Assembly: GCA_026996635.1 (NCBI GenBank)
Contig: JALWKH010000021.1
Coordinates: 1-8,202, forward strand
DNA: 8,202 nucleotides
Direction: 5' to 3'
Source of the DNA: Bacteroidales bacterium
Lineage (GTDB): Bacteria; Bacteroidota; Bacteroidia; Bacteroidales; JALTDM01
The notes beneath the pieces were generated by a model. The model saw only the letters and a list, made by a program, of their open reading frames with translations. It did no database searches and had not been told where the DNA came from. Shown piece by piece: positions 5,133 through 8,202 of this stretch (position 1 is its first letter; the number at the start of each line of letters is the position of its first letter). Position numbers and translations under genes: made by a program.

Positions 5133-6251
5133 TCACGAAAAGTTTTTTATGAGTTTTAAAATCCTGTCCGGCACAATTCCTTTTTTCAAACTGTTGTATT
5201 CGAGTTCTGAAATGGAAAAAACAAATGCCGAACCGGGTATTTGTATCCACCACCTGCCCGTAAAAGTGCTGTGGTAAAATGTCAAATCAAAATCTATGTC
5301 GGTATTAAGCTGGTGAATGATTTCTATATGGTCGGGAGTAGGCTTTTCCAAAGGATTTTCACGCACCGCTTTGTGAAAAGTATTAAGATACAACCATAGC
5401 GATTGAGCCAAAACGCTTGCCGAGCTTCCCGAATCGTCGGTATTCAGATTGCAAAAGGATGTGTAAAAGTTAAACCTCACCGCAGGCGACAATGCCTCAA
5501 TATGCGATAGTGCAGAAAAAGAATAAGCATCAAAACCGTTGGCGGAGCGGAGACACGACCCTTTGGCAAATGCCGAAGCCACCGAATCCAACGAATTGAT
5601 AACAACCATACTTTCCCTTGCCACAGGCTCAAAATACGAATACAGGTCTTCTTTTACATCGCCGAACCTTACAAAAATTTCATTGTATTGGCTGTTGTGT
5701 AGTTCATAGTTGAAGTAAAACTGCATAGCACCGATAAGGTTGTAAATAAGCAAATTACCCCGTGCCGTAAGCATTTTTACGGTGTCGGAAAGGTCAAAAT
5801 GCGGGTTAATGTCTGTTATGTTGAACAACTTTTCGGGTATTGATGCCAAAAAGTCCGGCAACAAAGCCCTGTCCGGCAAAAGAATCAAAAAACGCAAATT
5901 TTCCTTATCCCAAATACCGTACAATTCTTCAAAAAAATATTTCAGCGATGAGGCAAGTTTATCGTGTGTGAGAAGGTTTGAGTGAATATTCCCGACATCA
6001 AAAAATGCAATCTCTTTGTTTGTCTTATCCAAATCGTACAATGCCGTACGTACCGAGTCAACGGCTTTTTTGTCTTCTTCGGTTTTTGCTGTCGAAAACA
6101 GAAACACAGCTTTTTTGTCCTTAACATTTTCTACGGCAGCCTCAAAGTTTTTTACAAACCCCTCGTAATTATTTATCAAAAAAGGGTCGTAAAAACTTCC
6201 TTCTTTTGTTTTGCACGCAACTTTTTCAAATATATAATCTAAAAAATCCAT
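5133..6251 (-). CDS. Arginase/formimidoylglutamase-fold protein, probably catalytically inactive
   Basis: The 372-residue protein resembles the ureohydrolase (arginase/agmatinase/formimidoylglutamase) fold, based on pattern recognition. ALYDLDKTNKEIAFFDVGNI (70-89) matches the usual ..DlGNi strand. DINPHFDL (147-154) stands at the DAHFD metal motif. IGAMQFYFNYE and RFGDVKEDLYSYFEPV (195-210) follow, then VVINSLDSVA (216-225) at the SFDLDA motif. DSGSSASVLAQSLWLYLNTF (273-292) corresponds to the ..gqTahLvAqm.wy... helix, and FYHSTFTGRWWIQIP (325-339) to the C-terminal ..FYks..tGRWWmeiP segment of Bacteroidota relatives. The GGxHE loop is not recognisable (LLPDRALLPDF, 124-134), the first Asp of DAHFD is Asn149, and the first Asp of SFDLD is replaced, so binuclear Mn binding is unlikely. 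It heads the operon with lipB and folC. A structural or regulatory role is possible but not shown; no specific function is claimed. Confidence 0.75.
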   Translation of the reverse strand: MDFLDYIFEKVACKTKEGSFYDPFLINNYEGFVKNFEAAVENVKDKKAVFLFSTAKTEEDKKAVDSVRTALYDLDKTNKEIAFFDVGNIHSNLLTHDKLASSLKYFFEELYGIWDKENLRFLILLPDRALLPDFLASIPEKLFNITDINPHFDLSDTVKMLTARGNLLIYNLIGAMQFYFNYELHNSQYNEIFVRFGDVKEDLYSYFEPVARESMVVINSLDSVASAFAKGSCLRSANGFDAYSFSALSHIEALSPAVRFNFYTSFCNLNTDDSGSSASVLAQSLWLYLNTFHKAVRENPLEKPTPDHIEIIHQLNTDIDFDLTFYHSTFTGRWWIQIPGSAFVFSISELEYNSLKKGIVPDRILKLIKNFS

Positions 6252-6262
6252 TACTTAAATAC

Positions 6263-6285
6263 CGCTACAAACAACACGCTACAAA
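6263..6285 (-). repeat. 14-bp-spaced direct repeat TTTGTAGCG in the leader of the arginase-fold gene
   Basis: On the minus strand TTTGTAGCG occurs twice (6285-6277 and 6271-6263), 14 bp apart, starting 34 bp before the start codon. An 11-bp form of the same box (plus strand ACCGCTACAAA at 6261-6271) recurs at 2313-2323 upstream of dapB. It could be a regulator site or part of the transcription start region; neither is established. Confidence 0.35.
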
Positions 6286-6465
6286 ATAACTAATAAACAG
6301 GCATTTATAAGCCGGAATATTTATTTCAATTTTTTATGCAAATTAACGATATTTTTTTGTTCGCAGGTAAATATCGCACATAAACATAATTTGTGGAAAA
6401 AAACACAATCTAAAAAGTTAGAGCTTCAAATTCAATTTATACCGTTTTTCAACTAGTTATAACTC

Positions 6466-7500
6466 CTAAAAATATGTTTTCACAGCAAATTCAAACTGTT
6501 CGATAAATATTTTTTTAAAAGCCGTGATGTTATTTTGTTCGTAAAACAACAACATAGCTTTCTTGTATTCAACACTATCTACTGTTCTAAATGAAATAGG
6601 ACAATATTTATGATTTATCAAAATAGCATTGCTCACTATTCTTGCTGTTCTCTTATTCCCGTCGACAAACGGTTGGATATATGAAATGAGAATAAGAGCC
6701 AGAAGAGCTTGCTCAAAAACATTTTCCTTTTTATTTATCAGATCACAACTTAGAGATAATGCTTCTTTTATCTGAAATTCATTGTCAATAGGTCTATAAT
6801 TCGTGCCCGAAATGCCGACTCTTCTTTTTCTTATATTCCTGCCAACGGCAAGTTCTTTTGTCAGAATACTATGAATATCTTCAATTTTAGACACAGATAG
6901 CGGAAATAAATAATCAGGATTTTCAATTATAAAATCAATAGCCTCCTTATGATTGAGTAGCATTATAGCTTCTTCTTTTGATTTTCCTGCAGCAGTTTCT
7001 TTTTCTTTTAAAAGCCGTTCAGTTTCCAGCAATGAATATGTGTTCCCCTCTATTTGTGATGATTTCCAACTTAAATCAATAGCCAACCGTTCAAATTCTT
7101 TTTTTATTTCTAATTCACTTAATTCGGATATGTTTTTCTCAAACTCTTTTTGCAAACCGGTTAAAAAATTTAATTCATCCTCTGTGAACAATTTCGTTGT
7201 AGGAAAGATTTCCGTCAATAATGAAAAATTAAAATTCTCAATTATTGTTCTTTCGTCTATTTCTTTTTCATAATAATTTTTAATGTCAATTTCACGAAAC
7301 AGATTGTAATATGGAGATAGTTTATATCTTGTCGCTTTCCCTTTTCCGGTTGATGTTATTAGCTTTTTAGCTTTAAGTTTGGATAAACTCCTTTTTATTG
7401 TGGCAATACTTTTTTTAACAGGTATTCCGGTTTGAATTTCGCCGGAAGAACTTTCAGGATTTTGTTTTAAAAATTCTAAAATCAAGTTTTCTATTTCCAT
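6466..7500 (-). CDS. Fic-family protein with N-terminal winged-helix domain and a QPF (not HPF) active-site motif
   Basis: Fic domains usually transfer AMP, or another nucleotide-linked group, to hydroxyl side chains of target proteins. The 344-residue protein has an N-terminal winged helix (about 1-62: helix NLILEFLKQNP, recognition region IATIKRSLSKLKAKKLI, wing TSTGKGKATRYKL) that could bind DNA. A linker helix carries SSQIEGN (147-153), which fits the (S/T)xxxE(G/N) inhibitory motif with Glu151. The Fic core (about 200-344) contains the flap region GTNYRPIDNEF (232-242) and the active-site loop IQPFVDGNKRTAR (275-287). The general-base His of HPFxxGNxR is Gln276 (CAA codon, 6673-6675), while Asp280, Asn282, Arg284 and Arg287 remain. 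The C-terminal segment EYKKAMLLFYEQNN is typical of this subfamily. The gene is visibly more AT-rich than its neighbours and has its own promoter and repeated upstream motifs. It lies between topA and the arginase-fold gene. Family assignment is firm; enzymatic activity is uncertain. Confidence 0.9.
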   Translation of the reverse strand: MEIENLILEFLKQNPESSSGEIQTGIPVKKSIATIKRSLSKLKAKKLITSTGKGKATRYKLSPYYNLFREIDIKNYYEKEIDERTIIENFNFSLLTEIFPTTKLFTEDELNFLTGLQKEFEKNISELSELEIKKEFERLAIDLSWKSSQIEGNTYSLLETERLLKEKETAAGKSKEEAIMLLNHKEAIDFIIENPDYLFPLSVSKIEDIHSILTKELAVGRNIRKRRVGISGTNYRPIDNEFQIKEALSLSCDLINKKENVFEQALLALILISYIQPFVDGNKRTARIVSNAILINHKYCPISFRTVDSVEYKKAMLLFYEQNNITAFKKIFIEQFEFAVKTYF

Positions 7501-7508
7501 ACCACAGC

Positions 7509-7601
7509 ATTTGGCTCACAAAGATAATAAATTCGGCTCAACATTTCCCATTTTTGAGCTGTATTTTACTTTTAAGTGAGCTGAATTATAGATTCGGCTG
7601 T
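7509..7601. promoter_or_regulatory. Array of five 10-bp motifs (ATTCRGCTCA), putative operator region of the fic gene
   Basis: Copies are ATTTGGCTCA (7509-7518, plus), ATTCGGCTCA (7531-7540, plus), ATACAGCTCA (7555-7564, minus), ATTCAGCTCA (7577-7586, minus) and ATTCGGCTGT (7592-7601, plus). Centre spacings are 22, 24, 22 and 15 bp, so the first four lie on about the same face of the helix. Copies 4 and 5 face each other across TATAG. The predicted -7 box (7519-7526) sits between copies 1 and 2. The layout suggests cooperative binding of a repressor, perhaps the winged helix of the Fic protein itself; that is inference. Confidence 0.5.
7519..7526 (-). promoter_or_regulatory. Probable -7 promoter element of the fic gene
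   Basis: The minus strand reads TATCTTTG, identical to the dapB element and a full TAnnTTTG match. It is 18 bp before the ATG, predicting a leader of about 12 bases. No TTTG lies at the expected -33 spacing. Overlap with the motif array suggests that binding there would block transcription. Confidence 0.5.
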
Positions 7602-7699
7602 AATTATTTTATTTATAAACGGTTAAAATTTATTTAATTATTAACTAACAACCGACACTTTACGGTTATAATACCAACCTGATTAGTCCGTCTTTTTTA

Positions 7700-8202
7700 T
7701 TACTTCTTCCCTTTATCCCCGTTTATGATTTTCATACAATCTTCATAAGAAAGGTCTTTGCCTTTGTATTCTTTCGGGATGCGGTAATTTTTGCCTTTGT
7801 ATTTAATGTAAAGTCCCCAACGGCCTTTCAAGATTTGCAAATCAGGGTCGTTATCAAACTGTTTTACAAAGCGTTGCTTATCTTGTGCAATTTTCTCATT
7901 TATAATCTCAATCGCCTTTTCTTCTGTGATTTCAGTCATATCAATGTCTTTCGGAATCGGGTAATATTTGCCGTTCCAATACAAATACGGTCCGTACTTG
8001 CCTATACCTCTTGTAATCTCTTTTCCTTCGTACTTGCCGACTTTTTTGTCAAGATTTATCAACTTCAGGGCGTACTCGGGTGTAATATCGTTTATGCTCT
8101 TTCCGGGAGGAATAGGATAAAATTTCGGCTTTTCGGTATCTGACGAATCACCAACTTGGATATAAGGTCCGTAACGTCCTATTTTTGCAAAAATCGGCTT
8201 GC
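7700..8202 (-). CDS. topA: DNA topoisomerase I (type IA), C-terminal repeat region, cut by window edge
   Basis: Topoisomerase I relaxes negative supercoils by single-strand passage. Only the last 166 residues are in the window, open to the right edge, so the Toprim and catalytic-tyrosine domains lie outside. Three copies of the topoisomerase C-terminal repeat are visible: IGRYGPYIQVG...FYPIPPGKSINDITPEYALKLI (about 7-48), IGKYGPYLYWNGKYYPIPK...ITEEKAIEII (about 65-101) and KGRWGLYIKYKGKNYRIPK...LSYEDCMKII (about 125-160), followed by a short basic tail. The C-terminal region is of the repeat type, with no cysteine zinc finger. A TTG in frame at 8060-8062 is not the start; the reading frame continues upstream without a stop. 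The 199-bp gap that follows holds the fic promoter region. The identification is firm. Confidence 0.93.
   Translation of the reverse strand, partial: KPIFAKIGRYGPYIQVGDSSDTEKPKFYPIPPGKSINDITPEYALKLINLDKKVGKYEGKEITRGIGKYGPYLYWNGKYYPIPKDIDMTEITEEKAIEIINEKIAQDKQRFVKQFDNDPDLQILKGRWGLYIKYKGKNYRIPKEYKGKDLSYEDCMKIINGDKGKK

Noticed and set aside
5133..6251. Annotation as an active arginase, agmatinase or formimidoylglutamase
   Set aside because: Several metal-ligand motifs are missing or changed, so a specific enzyme name would overstate the evidence.
6455..6464. Palindrome AGTTATAACT next to the fic stop codon as terminator
   Set aside because: The palindrome is short, AT-rich and not followed by a clear T-run on the minus strand, so it does not support a Rho-independent terminator.
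6466..7500. Fic toxin-antitoxin pair
   Set aside because: No small antitoxin ORF precedes or follows the gene. The inhibitory SSQIEGN motif is in the same chain, as in self-regulated Fic proteins.
7650..7680. AACCG/CGGTT inverted repeat after topA as terminator
   Set aside because: The stem is only 5-6 bp with an 8-base loop and no T-tract on the minus strand.
8060..8062. TTG as start of a separate 120-residue gene
   Set aside because: The frame is open beyond it to the window edge and encodes another topoisomerase C-terminal repeat, so it is internal to topA.

Overview
The window looks like chromosomal DNA of a Bacteroidota (Bacteroidetes) bacterium. Four things suggest this: a low-GC sequence with little Shine-Dalgarno signal; -7-type promoter elements fitting TAnnTTTG ahead of three genes; several proteins of Bacteroidota character (a short DapB, an arginase-fold protein between topA and lipB, a QPF-type Fic protein, a stand-alone four-helix-bundle/S23 gene); and intergenic islands of short dispersed repeats. 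No tRNA, rRNA, CRISPR array or insertion sequence was seen.

Left part (1-1881), all on the minus strand: the N-terminal part of purN running off the left edge; a small four-helix-bundle (23S rRNA IVS-type) gene that is frameshifted near its 3' end and bracketed by inverted copies of a short repeat; a small three-helix membrane protein; and surE, whose 3' end overlaps the membrane protein start. A 571-bp gap (1853-2423) separates the divergent surE and dapB. It holds a third copy of the repeat that flanks the four-helix gene, a degenerate tandem repeat, a REP-like hairpin and promoter elements for both genes.

Middle part (2424-6251): dapB is the only plus-strand gene and ends 6 bp from the end of folC. 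On the minus strand lies a tight three-gene operon: arginase-fold protein, then lipB (1-bp gap), then folC (4-bp ATGA overlap). The arginase-fold protein has lost most of the metal-binding residues and is probably not a hydrolase.

Right part (6252-8202): a Fic-family protein with an N-terminal winged-helix domain, an intact inhibitory motif and Gln in place of the catalytic His, then the C-terminal repeat region of topA running off the right edge. The Fic gene has its own promoter, overlain by five copies of a 10-bp motif spaced mostly 22-24 bp apart. From general knowledge of Bacteroidota, topA is often followed directly by the arginase-fold gene, so the AT-rich Fic gene looks like an insertion into a conserved housekeeping neighbourhood.

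Most genes are housekeeping: purine, lysine/peptidoglycan, folate and lipoate synthesis, nucleotide phosphatase and DNA topology. The points of interest are the IR-flanked four-helix cassette, the Fic gene with its putative operator array, and the degenerate arginase-fold protein.
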